Shown piece by piece: positions 13,649-24,544 of a stretch of 64,000 bases of DNA. This stretch comes from Collybiopsis luxurians FD-317 M1 (taxonomy: Eukaryota; Basidiomycota; Agaricomycetes; Agaricales; Omphalotaceae). Position 1 is the first letter of the stretch, and every line of letters begins with the position of its first letter. The stretch is taken from contig KN834755.1 in assembly GCA_000827265.1 (NCBI GenBank), forward strand, positions 1,106,487-1,170,486. Reading direction: 5' to 3'. The notes beneath the pieces were generated by a model. The model was not told where the DNA came from and ran no database searches. It worked only from the letters and a program-made list of their open reading frames with translations. The translations under genes and the position numbers were made by a program.

Positions 13649-13924
13649 CTACAGTCGGTGGTCGATTTGAAGAAAATTCCTGAACAGGCAGTGTAAAACT
13701 ACATCCCTACTCTCTCCTATTAGTGTATGGTCGTAGATAATCATTAGCCTTTTAATCAAGATTCTAGATAGATGAAGATATCTAGCAAGAAAACCGGAGC
13801 CGGAGAGTCCTACAACAGTGAGAGCCGCGAGGATAGTGCCACGAGCTGGTTCAGTGTAGATCACTTTGGTAACAACTACGCCACAGACAGCTGCTTAAAG
13901 GAAAGGATCGATTATTTGTAACAT
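13649..13924 (-). pseudogene. second ISG12-like copy, unit A (nonsense-mutated)
   Basis: The minus-strand frame starting at the ATG of 13924 aligns with 18506-18790 in unit B and, more distantly, with the Gly/Ala-rich segment of the intact ISG12-like gene 14300-15132 (PFLxAA, VTYxxPxxGT, then an ALTVVG-like run). In unit A the tenth codon is TAA (13895-13897) where unit B has CAA, so the frame is broken. The exon that would carry the C-terminal hydrophobic half is not recognisable in either unit. It is best read as a decayed paralogue of the neighbouring ISG12-like gene that died further after duplication. Confidence 0.65.
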
Positions 13925-14299
13925 TGGTATTGTAATAAATATCCATGTGCTCGGCGATTTTGACTGTGGCTGTTCAAAGAGTAGTAAAATCTACTTACAA
14001 TCTAACAAAAGTGGCTTCCCGTGCCGATTTCTCAAGACCGGTCTGAACACGTCCGACTGTCCAGGCTGTTTCTCTTTCATGTATAGAGATATTCGTGCAT
14101 GACCCTTTGTGGCATGTGGGGCATAATGCGTAACACAGCCATCCATTGCGATCGTCATCGGGGAATATCGACCTTTTCGATGTGCGCTCGAGATGTTGAG
14201 CTAGATCAAAGCAACAGTTATTCTATAGGTCGACAGTAGTTGTACAAGAAATCAGGCGTGTACTCGTATTTATAACGATGTACGGAATGTAGAAATATG

Positions 14300-15132
14300 T
14301 TAATTCCTTCGACTGGTTCGAACTAGATAAATCCCGACACCAGCAACAAGCCCAACCGTTCCAGCACCGAAGATGAGAACCGGAGGAGACGCGACTACGC
14401 CGGTAACACCAATGGATGTCAGGCTGGAAAATAAGCCAGTGGTATTTGCCCCATAGAATACTGACTCAGCTAAAGCCGCCCAGGAGCCTGCGGAGAGATA
14501 GACAGAATAAAAATGAAGGCCAGAAGCTATGCTCCAATATCAACGTATTGCACATACTAGCGGCGATACCAGAGCTTGTAAACCCCACAGCGCCTAGAGC
14601 TGTGACGATAAGGGGAGGTCCTGCGGTGTAGGTAACCCCTGCAACGACTACAGTACCTGTGGCAGCTTCGAGGAAAGGGTGTTCGGGGCCACTTCGTGTT
14701 GTAAACCATGTTAAGCAAGCTGACATCCTATCTCTGCAAGTATGTTACCCACCCCTGCGAGCTTTGGGTGTTGAAAGACCATTTGTATCCCAGTGTCCAT
14801 CTCTGACGATACGAAGATGACTCACCATGCAATTCTCTTAGGATAGACTTGAAGATGTCCCAGACTTCCTCTGGATTCTTTTCCTTGCTGTCAATGTTCT
14901 CCTTGAATCCGCGCATAGCCGGTTGCGTACTTTCTGACATGAAGTAGAGTGCAACATTCACCCACTGAGCGCGAGGGATGCCAGCCCTTTCAGAGATGCT
15001 TTCAATCTCGTCCAGGAAGCTATCTACGTTCTGGTCTGTGGATCCTGAATAGATGGTCTGCCGATGTTCGTCGGCCGCGATGGACAATCTTCTCTTCAAT
15101 TCAGCCTCTGAAAGTGGTTCGTTGAGAGTCAT
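14300..15132 (-). CDS. ISG12 (IFI6/IFI27)-like protein with N-terminal helical extension, unit A
   Basis: The model has three exons: 15132-14826, 14731-14558 and 14487-14300. Together they encode 222 residues. Residues 1-102 are charged and probably helical (LSEAELKRRLSIAADEHRQ and following) and are not recognised. Residues about 120-215 are two Gly/Ala-rich hydrophobic blocks (GAVGFTSSGIAA; TSIGVTGVVASPPVLIFGAG, then a GLVAGVGIYLV stretch). Their spacing resembles the ISG12/FAM14 family (PF06140), small membrane proteins that in animals localise to mitochondria or ER and affect apoptosis. Function in fungi is unknown to me. The second intron's donor is GTATGT. The first uses the second AG of CAGAG, because the first AG gives an immediate stop. 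A TATA-like TATAAAA lies about 55 bp upstream. The copy at 19177-20009 is nearly identical. Confidence 0.75.
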
Positions 15133-16316
15133 CTTAGAGTGCGGATGATGAAGGTTACAGAGTAAGGTTTCCTGGTTTTTCCTGTGTTTTATAGAACATC
15201 TTACTGTACATCTCGTAATGTTTAGAGTTTTTGCGGTAAGACTACTTGACTAGATCGGGACAATCCGACTCGCTAAAACCGTTTAGATGTGCTCCTGCAT
15301 TTCCACATTGTTAGATGAAGTACTGCAGAAGAATCGTCAACTCAGCTATCGGAAGGAGATTGGAAGATGACCTGGTAAACGTTATGGGTGGTTACAACTG
15401 AGTTGTACCAGACAGTGTATCAAGCCCCTTAGAAAAGCAGCCTGCCTAGGCCCAGAACTTTGCATCAAAATTGTAGTCATCAAGATAGATATACTCCACA
15501 CACATTGACGCTTCTTTGTATCGGGGAATAACGGCCCCGAAATTTAGCTGTAACATCATGATCAGTTCTGGAATTTAGCGCCAACCAGCAATTCGACCGG
15601 AGCTTAGAATTATCCGGACGCCAGGGTCCTTGATCGCGTACGTTGTATGTAGTCAAAGCGCTGTGAGTATACGAGTTATCAACTAGAAGAACCTCTTACT
15701 AAAGTCAGTTCGCCTTTGCGATCGAGATAGCAATGTATTGTTGTGTTTTGCTCCCTTCCCTTAAGGATCATGGTATCTGCCCTGGAGGTGACCATCGATA
15801 TCGAAGTTGCGGTCTAAACGGACTTTAGAGACTGCCTATGTAGAAGGGGAAGACGTAAGCAAAGAACAAAAAGGGCAAGGAGAGGTTGAGTACTCGTGTA
15901 CTTTTGGTAGCCATCGCGAGAGAGTCTTTATAAATGTGGAACTGGGCGGCTTGAGGTTTATATAGAGACCTGCGAGGTGAGAATGCTTTAAAGAGAAAGC
16001 TGGATAAGAATCAGTGAGTTTGAGCTGGAAATTCTGTCACTGTAGCTTATGCTGGGTTCATTAGAAGCAAAGATCCACCCAGCACCCTAGAAAAGGAAAG
16101 GAGAAGGTCCGGACTCGGAGCACTATCAATGTTCACTTGCAACTTTTACTAGAGGAGTCGAAGCATTCGGAAGGAGTGTTGGTAACTGAGGAGCCTTTGC
16201 ACTGGTTATCTAGCCACTTCTTGGAGAAAATGGCGACCGAATAAATGATTTCTGGTTTTGCCATCTCGAGTAGGTAAACATCCAGTACAGCTCGATGAAA
16301 CATTATCAGTCACCAA
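15133..16316. other. intergenic part of unit A
   Basis: This is the stretch between the ISG12-like gene and the truncated membrane-protein copy. It contains no supported gene. The same sequence recurs at 20010-21163 in unit B with small differences, including about 25 bp present near 15785-15810 in unit A and missing in unit B. Confidence 0.5.
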
Positions 16317-16703
16317 TTACACATGAGGGATGAAATTAGTCCATTCTACCTCCTGCAAGGCTCCACTCGGAAGATCTCGAAGAAGAACAAGTGCGAGAAT
16401 AAAAATAGTAAGTCGCGAAATAATATACACTGCAAAAATGACTAGATAAGGCTGGGTCCAAGTAAGCAGAGGGAGTACTATCTTGGACATAATGAAGAAG
16501 CGAATGGGGTACTCAATCAGGAGATGATTGCGAGGCCAAGCTAAAAGGCCTACCAGCAGCTGAATAGCCAAGATACTTATCGGGGAGCACGTAATGTAGA
16601 GTGAAGTGCTCCTCCATAACACCTGCTCAACCCTAGAAGGAAACTGGAATGTCCAGGCCACACAATGGATGGCACCAAAGACTGTTCCGATAAACATCTG
16701 CAT
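16317..16703 (-). pseudogene. truncated 3' copy of the membrane-protein gene, unit A
   Basis: The frame encodes the last ~128 residues of the protein whose full gene is 21164-22754, from MFIGTVFGAIHCVAW to the end (NFIPHV). The homology stops exactly at the duplication junction (16699/16702), where the rest of the gene is replaced by the left edge of unit B. No promoter or signal sequence remains. The frame is still open with several substitutions, including hydrophobic-segment changes, so decay is recent or slow. A short fused frame starting at the ATG 16703 is possible but has no evident function. Confidence 0.85.
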
Positions 16704-16928
16704 CTTCAATGTCTAGGAGGACGTTGAAATGCTGGATGTCTCTCGGTGCGATTATATAAGAAGTAAGAGAAGTAAAGTGAAGGTGCTGTTAGCGTGACCT
16801 GCATTGGAGAACGTAAAAAACAGGCGTTCGGATAGATAACCAGTGCCGAGTCTGGCCTTGGCCGACTGATACAGCCGCTTGCATTCTGATTTTTTCAACG
16901 CTTTTTTACTTGTATTTGCTTGCCCTAT

Positions 16929-17354
16929 TAGGCCCCTACCCAACCTGTCTATGAAGTTTATATGAAAGCTGGTCTAATGAGGGCCTGTCGATAGACAGGC
17001 TGGGAGATCTCGGAGCTATTTGGGTGGTGCGCACGGAGTTTGAATTTCTCGTCCCGACCATTACTATTTATCAAACAGTCAGCTTTGGGGACAGTGAAAT
17101 AGTCAAGTATGTACTGAAATATTATAGATATTGGTATTACAATATAAAATTTTCTGTAAATGAGGATCTCGCAAGCATTTTGCTTAGTGCATTTAGCGGA
17201 ATCAGTGGAAGTGCCGACGAGCCGACAGCTGTCAAGGGTACAAGTGCAAATTTCAAACTCCGTGCGCACCCATCTAAATTCCGAGATCTCCCAGCCTGTC
17301 TATCGACAGGTCCTCATTAGATCGGCCTTCATAGACAGGCTGAGTACGAGCCTA
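16929..17354. mobile_element. MITE-like element with ~100 bp inverted repeats and 9 bp target duplication
   Basis: The insertion starts TAGGCCCCTACCCAACCTG and ends as the reverse complement of TAGGCTCGTACTCAGCCTG. The inverted repeats continue inward for about 100 bp (for example GACAGGCTGGGAGATCTCGG on both arms). It is flanked by perfect 9 bp copies of TTGCCCTAT (16920-16928 and 17355-17363). The matching place in unit A (near 12503) has a single TTGCCCTAT and no element, a true empty site. Long inverted repeats with a 9 bp target duplication fit non-autonomous Mutator-like (MULE) elements; that assignment is inference. The interior has no transposase. Confidence 0.88.
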
Positions 17355-18023
17355 TTGCCCTATACCAAATCGTACGGAAACACCATCCGACGACGCCGCT
17401 GTGGGTCGAAATCAACGAAATAGCGTTGAAAAAATCGCAACTGCCAAACTTTATGCCAACGGCTGTATACAAAATCAGAGTGAAGCCGACGAAGAACCGC
17501 CTTCGAGCTAGAAGTATCGGAGCCAGTAAATTTCGAGAGTCTACAGTATACAAGATATCAAAAGCAGTACCCTAAGATTGATGAAAGGCTTCTCACGCCG
17601 CATAAATTGGTTGAATGGTGACTGTTGCAGTCAGACTTTGGACTGCTTGAGTTTAATCACATAGATTGCGACTAGTACATACATGCGCTGTACCGAGTTT
17701 TTATTTACCCTCGTCAGTAGGTAGACCAGGACTCCATATACGGATTACCAGCTGAATACAACTGGCCGCCGAGCTGCGGTAGTATAGCATGAGCGGCGTG
17801 GATTCCTTTCGATGAACAAAGATTCTGTCGTTATGAGCCTCCAGGCGAGTTGTTTGCCATTATGCAATGTGACTCGTAAGTACTGTTAGAAACAAGCTCA
17901 CTCAGCCGGAGAAGGCCTCAGAGAGGGGATCGATGAATGGAAAGAATCAATCAATCTACTCTACTACACGTGCAGTATTAGAATAACAAATATAGGAATG
18001 ACTATGAAGAACATGAAATAACA

Positions 18024-18281
18024 ATGAAGAGATGGGATAATATAAGGAATATGTATGAGGAAGCGGAAGTAAAAGATTGGAGCGGAACGGACAAGCAACC
18101 CATATGTCAATGTTTCTCAGCAAGTACTGTTGTTAGAGCTAAACCAAATTTTACACTTCCATGCAGTGGACAGTCATACATATATATCAATGCACCTCCG
18201 GAGATGGATTGGGAGGCAGAGCTTTCACTTGGGATCCCATTTGTGTTTCACAACTCTTTTGAACTCTACATTCGAGTATGA
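18024..18281 (+). other. unrecognised 85-residue open frame in unit B, broken in unit A
   Basis: This frame from ATG 18024 reads smoothly (KDWSGTDKQPICQCFS, then a SGQSYIYINAPPEMDWE stretch). In unit A the counterpart has a 1 bp deletion (GTAAAGATTGG against GTAAAAGATTGG) and a 4 bp difference near GGAGATGGATTGG that shift the frame. No domain is recognised. It may be the surviving exon of the relic described at 12400-13450. Confidence 0.25.
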
Positions 18282-18505
18282 CCTCCAGACATTTCAAGAA
18301 GGTCTCGATAATAAGAAACCTAAATTTGCTGCTGAAACTTAAGCTTCAATGGTCAAGCCTAGAATGAAGTTCATCTTGGGAAATCAAGCCGGGGTTTGTT
18401 GTTGTTATGTTACTACCAGGGTAACATTGAGTGCGGTTTTGGAACTGAGCGCGCAGTACTCATAGGGTTTAATCACCCCGCTCTCCCTTTAGCGTATTAT
18501 TTTTC

Positions 18506-18790
18506 CTACAGTCGATGGTCGACTTGAAGAAAATTCCTGAACGGGCAGTGTAAAACGATATCCCTACTCTCTCCTATCAATGTACGGCCGTAAATAGTCA
18601 TTAGCCTCTTAATCAAGATTCTAGAAATTGTTGATAGATGAAGATAACTAGCAGGAAAGCCGGAGCCGGAGAGTTCTACAACAGTGAGAACTGCGAGGAC
18701 AGTGCCACGAGCTGGTTCAGCGTAGGTCACTCCGGTAACAATTACGCCACAGACAGCTGCTTGAAGGAAAGGATCGATTATTTGTAACAT
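18506..18790 (-). pseudogene. second ISG12-like copy, unit B (ORF open, probably partial)
   Basis: The frame from ATG 18790 encodes 94 residues. The first ~50 resemble exon 2 of the intact ISG12-like gene (DPFLQAAVCGVIVTGVTY, then an ARGTVLAVLTVVELSGSG run). The remainder runs on without similarity to the ISG12 C-terminal half, and no acceptor restoring that half was found. The N-terminal extension exon of the intact gene is also not evident upstream. It is probably a gene fragment; a short functional peptide cannot be excluded. Its unit A partner carries a stop at codon 10. Confidence 0.5.
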
Positions 18791-19176
18791 TGGTATCGTA
18801 ATGAATATCCATGTGCTCGGCGATTTTGACTGTGGCTGTTCAAGGCAAGTTCAAAGAGTAGTAAAATCTACCTACAATCTAACAAAAGTGACTTCCCGCG
18901 CCGATTTCTCAAGACCGGTTTGAACACATCCGACTGCCCAGGCTGTTTCTCTTTCATGTCTAGAGATGTTCGTGCATGACTCTTTGTGGCATGTGGGGCG
19001 TAATGCGTGACACAGCCGTCCATTGCGATCGTCATCGGGGAATATCGACCTGTTCGATGTGCGCTTGAGATCTTGAGCTAGATCAAAGCAACAGTTATTC
19101 TATAGGTCGACAGTAGTTGTACAAGAAATCAGGCGTGTACTCGTATTTATAACGATGTACGGAATGTAGAAATATG

Positions 19177-20009
19177 TTAATTCCTTCGACTGGTTCGAAC
19201 TAGATAAATCCCGACACCAGCAACAAGCCCAACCGTTCCAGCACCGAAGATGAGAACCGGAGGAGACGCGACTACGCCGGTAACACCAATGGATGTCAGG
19301 CTGGAAAATAAGCCAGTGGTATTTGCCCCATAGAGCAGTGACTGAGCTGCAGCCACCCAAGATTCTGCGGAGACGTAGATAGAATAAAAATGAAGGCCAG
19401 AAGCTATGCTCCAATATCAACGTATTGCACATACCAGCGGCGATACCAGCGCTTGTAAACCCCACAGCGCCTAGAGCTGTGACGATAAGGGGAGGTCCTG
19501 CGGTGTAGGTAACCCCTGCAACGACTACAGTACCTGTGGCAGCTTCGAGGAAAGGGTATTCGGGGCCATGTCGTGCTGTAAATCATGTTAAGCAAGCTGA
19601 CATCCTATCTCTGCAAGTATGTTACCCACCCCTGCGAGCTTTGGGTGTTGAAAGACCATTTGTATCCCAGTGTCCATCTCTGACGATACGAAGATGACTC
19701 ACCATGCAATTCTCTTAGGATAGACCTGAAGATGTTCCAGACTTCCTCTGGATTCTTTTCCTTGCTGTCAATGTTCTCCTTGAATCCGCGCATAGCCGGT
19801 TGCGTACTTTCTGACATGAAGTAGAGTGCAACATTCGCCCACTGAGCGCGAGGGATGCCAGCCCTTTCAGAGATGCTTTCAATCTCGTCCAGGAAGCTAT
19901 CTACGTTCTGGTCTGTGGATCGTGAATAGATGGTCTGCCGATGTTCGTCGGCCGCGATGGACAGTCTTCTCTTCAATTCAACCTCTGAAAGTGGTTCGTT
20001 GAGAGTCAT
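19177..20009 (-). CDS. ISG12 (IFI6/IFI27)-like protein with N-terminal helical extension, unit B
   Basis: Same three-exon structure as 14300-15132: exons 20009-19703, 19608-19435 and 19364-19177, giving 222 residues. Exon lengths (307, 174 and 188 nt) equal those of unit A, so both copies look functional. Differences are a few substitutions, for instance in the linker between the hydrophobic blocks (ESWVAAAQSLLYG here, SSWAALAESVFYG in unit A). Differences cluster at the start of exon 3. The TATA-like TATAAAA about 55 bp upstream is preserved. Family and caveats are as for the unit A copy. Confidence 0.75.
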
Positions 20010-21163
20010 CTTAGAGGGCGGATGATGAAGGTTACAGAATAAGGTTTCCTGGTTTTTCCTGTGTTTTATAGAACATCTTACTGTACATCTCGTAATGTTT
20101 AGAGTTTTTGCGGTAAGACTATTTGACTAGATCGGGACAATCCGACTCGCTAAAACCGTTTAGATGTGCGCCTGCTTTTCCACATTGTTAGATGAAGTAC
20201 TGCAGAAGAATCGTCAACTCAGCTATCGGAAGGAGATTGGAAGATGACCTAGTAAACGTTATGGGTGGTTACAACTGAGCTGTACCAGACAGTGTATCAA
20301 GCCCCTTAGAAAAGCAGCCTGCCTAGGCCCAGAACTTTGCATCAAAATTGTAGTCATCAAGATAGATATACTCCACACACACTGACGCTTCTTTGTATCG
20401 GGGAATAACGGCCCCGAAATCTAGCTGTAACATCATGATCAGCTCCAGTGTTCAGCGCCAACCAGCAAGTCGACCGGAGCTTAGAATTATCCGGACGCCA
20501 GAGTCCTTGATCGCGTACGTTGTATGTAGTCAAAGCGCTGTGAGTATACAAGTTATCAACTAGAAGAACCTCTTACTAAAGTCAGTTCGCCTTTGCGATC
20601 GAGATAGCAATGTATTGTTGTGTTTTGCTCCCTTCCCTTAAGGATCACGGTATCGGAGTTGCGGTCAAAACGGACTTTGGAGACTGCCTATGTAGAAGGG
20701 GAAGACATAAGCAAAGAACAAAAGGGCAAGGAGAGGTTGAGTACTTGTGTATTTTTGGTAACCATCGCGAAAGGGTCTTTATAAATATGGACCTGGGCAG
20801 CTTGAGGTTTATATAGAGACCTGCGAGGTGAGAATGCTTTAAAGAGAAAGTTGGATAAGAATCAGTGAGTTTGAGCTGGAAATTCTGTCACTGTAGCTTA
20901 TGCTGGGTTCATTAGAAGCAAAGATGTATCCAGCACCCTAGAAAAGAAATGGAGAAGGTCCGGAGCACTATCAACGTTCACTTGCAATTTTTACTGGAGG
21001 AGTCGAAGCATTCGGAAGGAGTGTTGGCAACTTGAGGAGCCTTTGCACTGATTATCTAAGCCACTTCTTGGAGAAAATGGTGACCGAATAAATGATTTCT
21101 GGTTTTGCCATCTCGAGTAGGTAAACATCCAGTACAGCTCGATGAAACATTATCAGTCACCAA
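20010..21163. other. intergenic part of unit B
   Basis: Counterpart of 15133-16316 with small indels. I see no gene in it. It separates the ISG12-like gene from the 3' end of the membrane-protein gene, both on the minus strand. Confidence 0.5.
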
Positions 21164-22754
21164 TTACACATGAGGGATGAAATTAGTCCATTCTACCTCC
21201 TGCAAGGCTCCACTCGGAAGATCTCGAAGAAGAACAAGTGCGAGAATAAACATAGTAAGTCGCGAAATAATATACATTGCAAAAATGACTAGAATAGGCT
21301 GGGTCCAAGTAAACAGAGGGGCTACTATCTTGAAAATAATGAAGACGCGAATGGGGTAATGAAACAGGGGACGATTGCGAGGCCAAGCTAAACCTACCAG
21401 CAGCTGAATAGCCCAGATACTTATCGGGGAGCACGTAATGTAGAGTGAAGTGCTCCTCCATAACACCTGCTCAACCCTAGAAGGAAACTGGAATGTCCAG
21501 GCCACACAATGGATGGCACCAAAGACTGTTCCGATAAACATCTCCAGCGAGAATGGGTATGATGGACCGACCATCCTATTATCGATGAGGGGCGGTCCTC
21601 CATAAAAGGTGGGCACGCACGTAGTGAACTGAAACTGAGGTATCGTATGGTCATGATTCGGCGTGTGATAACGATCGGGATTTGTCAAAGCTGTGTGTAC
21701 TCCGTCGGAATCCCATCTACCTTTAGAATTCCAGGGCCGTACGAATGCTCTCGTAATTTGATTTAGGAAAGCAATGATCTGCGCCGGGTGAAGTGTAAGT
21801 ATCCACTTTCGCAATTGTTGTTGGAGCGCACTACAACATAACCGAACGGAGGTTTCATCGGCTACCGAGTGTGAGCGTTCCTCCCAATATGCATCTGTGA
21901 TATCAACTTCATCCAAGGTTCCCCCTGAGTGTCGTGCAAAGATCTCTGTTAAATTTTTCCTCTCCGACTTCCCATCCTGCAATGTTATCAATATTGGATG
22001 TCGGACGTCCAAGGGCTTCTTCCACCACAGCATGTACGTCAGAAAGTTGAGCAACGCAAACGCCAAGGTCGTAAGCTCAAGCTCCGTGATAGGTAGATGT
22101 TGAATAGCTCGAGATACAATCTGCATCACGAACCATGAGGTTTGGAACAGAACGAGGGTTTTAGTAATCGCATCTCCTTTACTTCTGTCCATGATCTGGG
22201 AAGAGGACAAAGCGGGGAATGCGATCTGTCCGTTTGATAAGAGCTTGATTAAGTCGTCCTCCTGTATCACCCCCAGACGTTTCCCAGAATCATCGGCCAG
22301 CACGAACCCGCCCATGACAAGAAACATCCCGTGAGTTATTGTCCAATTTCGACCTTTTAGGTGTCATTCAACATCACTGTTAGCTCAGAGTGGTACACTT
22401 ACAAGCAGGAAATTGTCGCAGCCTTTGTACCGCAAGCTTGGCCGATCGTAACTGATTCGCAGCCCATAAAATGATGTATTCCGGGACGATGAGAGCTACA
22501 ATTAATATCTGCGCTCGACGCCGATAGATGGCTCGTTGCGAATCATCCTCTGCAGGAATGTTAGGGTGAATTGCTACCCATGTACATGCAAAAATTGTAG
22601 TAGCACAACTCCAAATGATTCCAATCACTGAACGAGTAGTAGCGTTCGAGCACCCCGAATCATCCTCTGCTAAATAGGCCACGGTAGTATTTGCAGCAAC
22701 AGGAAGAGCGGCGACGCCCTTCTGAGCTAGCGAAGAGAGAAGGAGGACCAGCAT
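21164..22754 (-). CDS. multi-pass membrane protein of an Agaricomycete-expanded family
   Basis: The model has two exons, 22754-22403 and 22353-21164, with one 49 nt intron, giving 513 residues. Residues 1-20 form a signal-peptide-like stretch (MLVLLLSSLAQKGVAALPVA). Exon 1 holds the conserved helices IIWSCATTIFACTWVAIHP and ILIVALIVPEYIILWAANQL. The intron junction restores NWTITHGMFLVMGGF, a motif I associate with a large family of hypothetical integral membrane proteins in mushrooms. Later come a VLFQTSWFVMQIVSRAIQ helix, the LNFLTYMLWWKKPLDVR loop and three or four C-terminal helices. No catalytic motif is visible and the function is unknown. The ATG at 22754 was chosen because it starts the signal peptide; the upstream in-frame extension lacks an ATG. 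The last ~128 codons are duplicated at 16317-16703. Confidence 0.85.
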
Positions 22755-24036
22755 GGGGGGAAGAGATCTCGCAACTCTTCGCAAACTCTCCGGCTCATTT
22801 AAAACTCGAATTGAGAGAATCTTCGAATCAGAATCTACAGCTTCTTAGGCAAATTTGAGAGCAATGCTGTAGTCACTCACCAGAACAGATGATCGTGATC
22901 GACGGTTCTCCTGTCAACAGTGCCACCACTCACGTCTCCGAGACAATTCTTCCAGGGTACAACATACCCTTGAAGCTCTAACAGCACTCGAAAGGCCGAT
23001 GGACACTCGCAATGATTCCTGAGGTCTTTCGGGGTGAAGAAGCGAGCGAGATGTTTGACACTCAGATATGCAGGAATCAGACATGAGCGAAGAATAGTAC
23101 GCGCTGTACAGTCACAGTGGGACAAGCACCGGTTAGAGAACGAAGCGCCTTGTTGATAACAGGAGGATGGAGAGAAACAAAGTGGCGGCTTAAAATTGTG
23201 TATATTGATCTGGAAATGTGAAGGAAGGAGAGAGGGCGGAATAGAGGATGCGATGTAGTTCGAAGGGCAGCACCTCGAATCTTGAGCTTGAGCGACTACA
23301 ACACCTCGGGCAGGAAGTTTGCGTATGAAGCTTTGAAGGGGTAGGACGGGTTACAGACAGTCACATGATTTATATCTGATAGCGTAAGTCAGATTAGATA
23401 AGATGAAATCATCGAACGGCACTACGTAGCCCAGAGCCAGAGTTCCATGTACATTGTACATGAAGGAGGTCGACGACCAGATCTAGTGTTTACCCAAGCT
23501 CAGCGTAGACTGGCCTCTCGGGATCTTCCCAAGTGAATCTCGATGCGATCTCGCCTTTTGGAAAAGCTAAAAACGAGTTTACGATCACCCAGTGAGCACA
23601 TTGGACTTTGGCCTGCAGTATCGTTCTATATATTGCAGTACTTCCTATTTAAGTAATGAATCCTGAACGTGCTGATTTCCCGTAGATAGAATGGAGTATG
23701 ATTTGGTTTCTACGAGAGTTTCCACTTCGATCTTGACAGGTACTATGCGACGTTCTTATCTGGAGAAAATGCCTTCGGGGGTTGTCTATATTCAAGTTCA
23801 CGTAGAATATTCACGAGCGGTAGTAGTCTCACTTACCTTTTGAAATAATCTGAAGCTTGCAATCGTTTCGTTCGGAGGAGATGCACTCGATGGCAACAGA
23901 ACAAGGGAAAATAGAAGGACACTCTCGGAAAGGTTTTGTCTGCTTGCCGAGTTGGTCTCCATATGGCTAAAGACATTTCAGCGCTCATGAGAGCAGTAAC
24001 TATCACATTTTACACACGTGTAGGCAGTCGTGGCTC
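22755..24036. other. intergenic region
   Basis: No supported gene. A minus-strand open frame at about 22877-23125 contains several Cys residues but does not start with ATG and has no recognised domain. It could be an upstream exon or UTR of the membrane-protein gene, which I cannot decide. Confidence 0.4.
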
Positions 24037-24544
24037 CTAGATCGCTAGATACAGTGGGGATGTTAGCGGGTGTGCAGAGGAGATAGCTAAAACGACTTGC
24101 CCGATGCCATTCAACTTGAGGAAAGCGAACTTGCTATCGTCTGTCCATTGGAGAACTAGACTAACATCCGGATAAAATTTGCCATTCACAGTAGATAAGA
24201 GGCCGAATTCTCCTCCGGAAGGAATAATCTGGGCAGCCAATGCACCTGTAGTCGCGTTTGTCACATTGCCTCTAGAATAGCAATTTGCATCAAGGCTGGG
24301 GCGGCTCGGCAACTACCTACACTCACCCACTAATTGAAATGAAGGCCCGCTCTCCAGATGGTCCAGGAATAACGTTCTGAGTCACATCGGGAGCGAAGAG
24401 AATAATGCCGTCGTAAATCGGGGAGAATGTTGGTGTGTCGATATTAACACCTTGAGGAAGGATAGAGGATACTAAAGGAGTGGATAGTACGGTAACGCCT
24501 AACGCAGCCGCAGCGGTTCTGAAAAAACGAAACGAAGTAAACAT
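24037..24544 (-). CDS. small secreted protein, DUF3237-like
   Basis: Two exons, 24544-24327 and 24271-24037, with a 55 nt intron (GTGAGT to CTAG), encode 150 residues. The first ~28 residues look like a secretion signal (RTAAAALGVTVLSTPLVSS). The mature part contains, in order, GPSGERAF, ISGGNVT, AAQIIPSGGEFGLLS and FYPDVSLVLQW, then a short Asp-rich turn and FLKLNGIG. This order resembles DUF3237 proteins (GxR, GGxxxG, GQVLPGGxDW, xDVRYxL, DGAxIYVxxxG), but the tail after GIGQV is shorter than in the usual domain. A TATA-like ATATATA lies about 90 bp upstream (near 24635). The role is unknown; it is likely extracellular or cell-wall associated. Confidence 0.65.

Larger units (their letters stand above)
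12287..16699. repeat. tandem duplication, unit A (4.4 kb)
   Basis: This unit is repeated head-to-tail at 16702-21543, starting ATCTTCAATGTCTAGGAGG in both copies and ending at AAACATCT. The copies differ by scattered substitutions and small indels plus one large insertion in unit B. The right end of unit A lies inside the coding sequence of a membrane-protein gene, leaving a 3'-truncated duplicate there. At the junction the sequence reads AAACATCT-GC-ATCTTCAATG. The short ATCT shared by both ends suggests a microhomology-type join with a small filler. Confidence 0.93.
16702..21543. repeat. tandem duplication, unit B (4.84 kb)
   Basis: Direct repeat of 12287-16699. It is longer by about 430 bp, almost all explained by the 426 bp insertion at 16929-17354 plus its 9 bp target duplication. 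Its right end runs continuously into the complete membrane-protein gene. The arrangement of the original locus is therefore preserved at the right edge of unit B and at the left edge of unit A. Confidence 0.93.
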
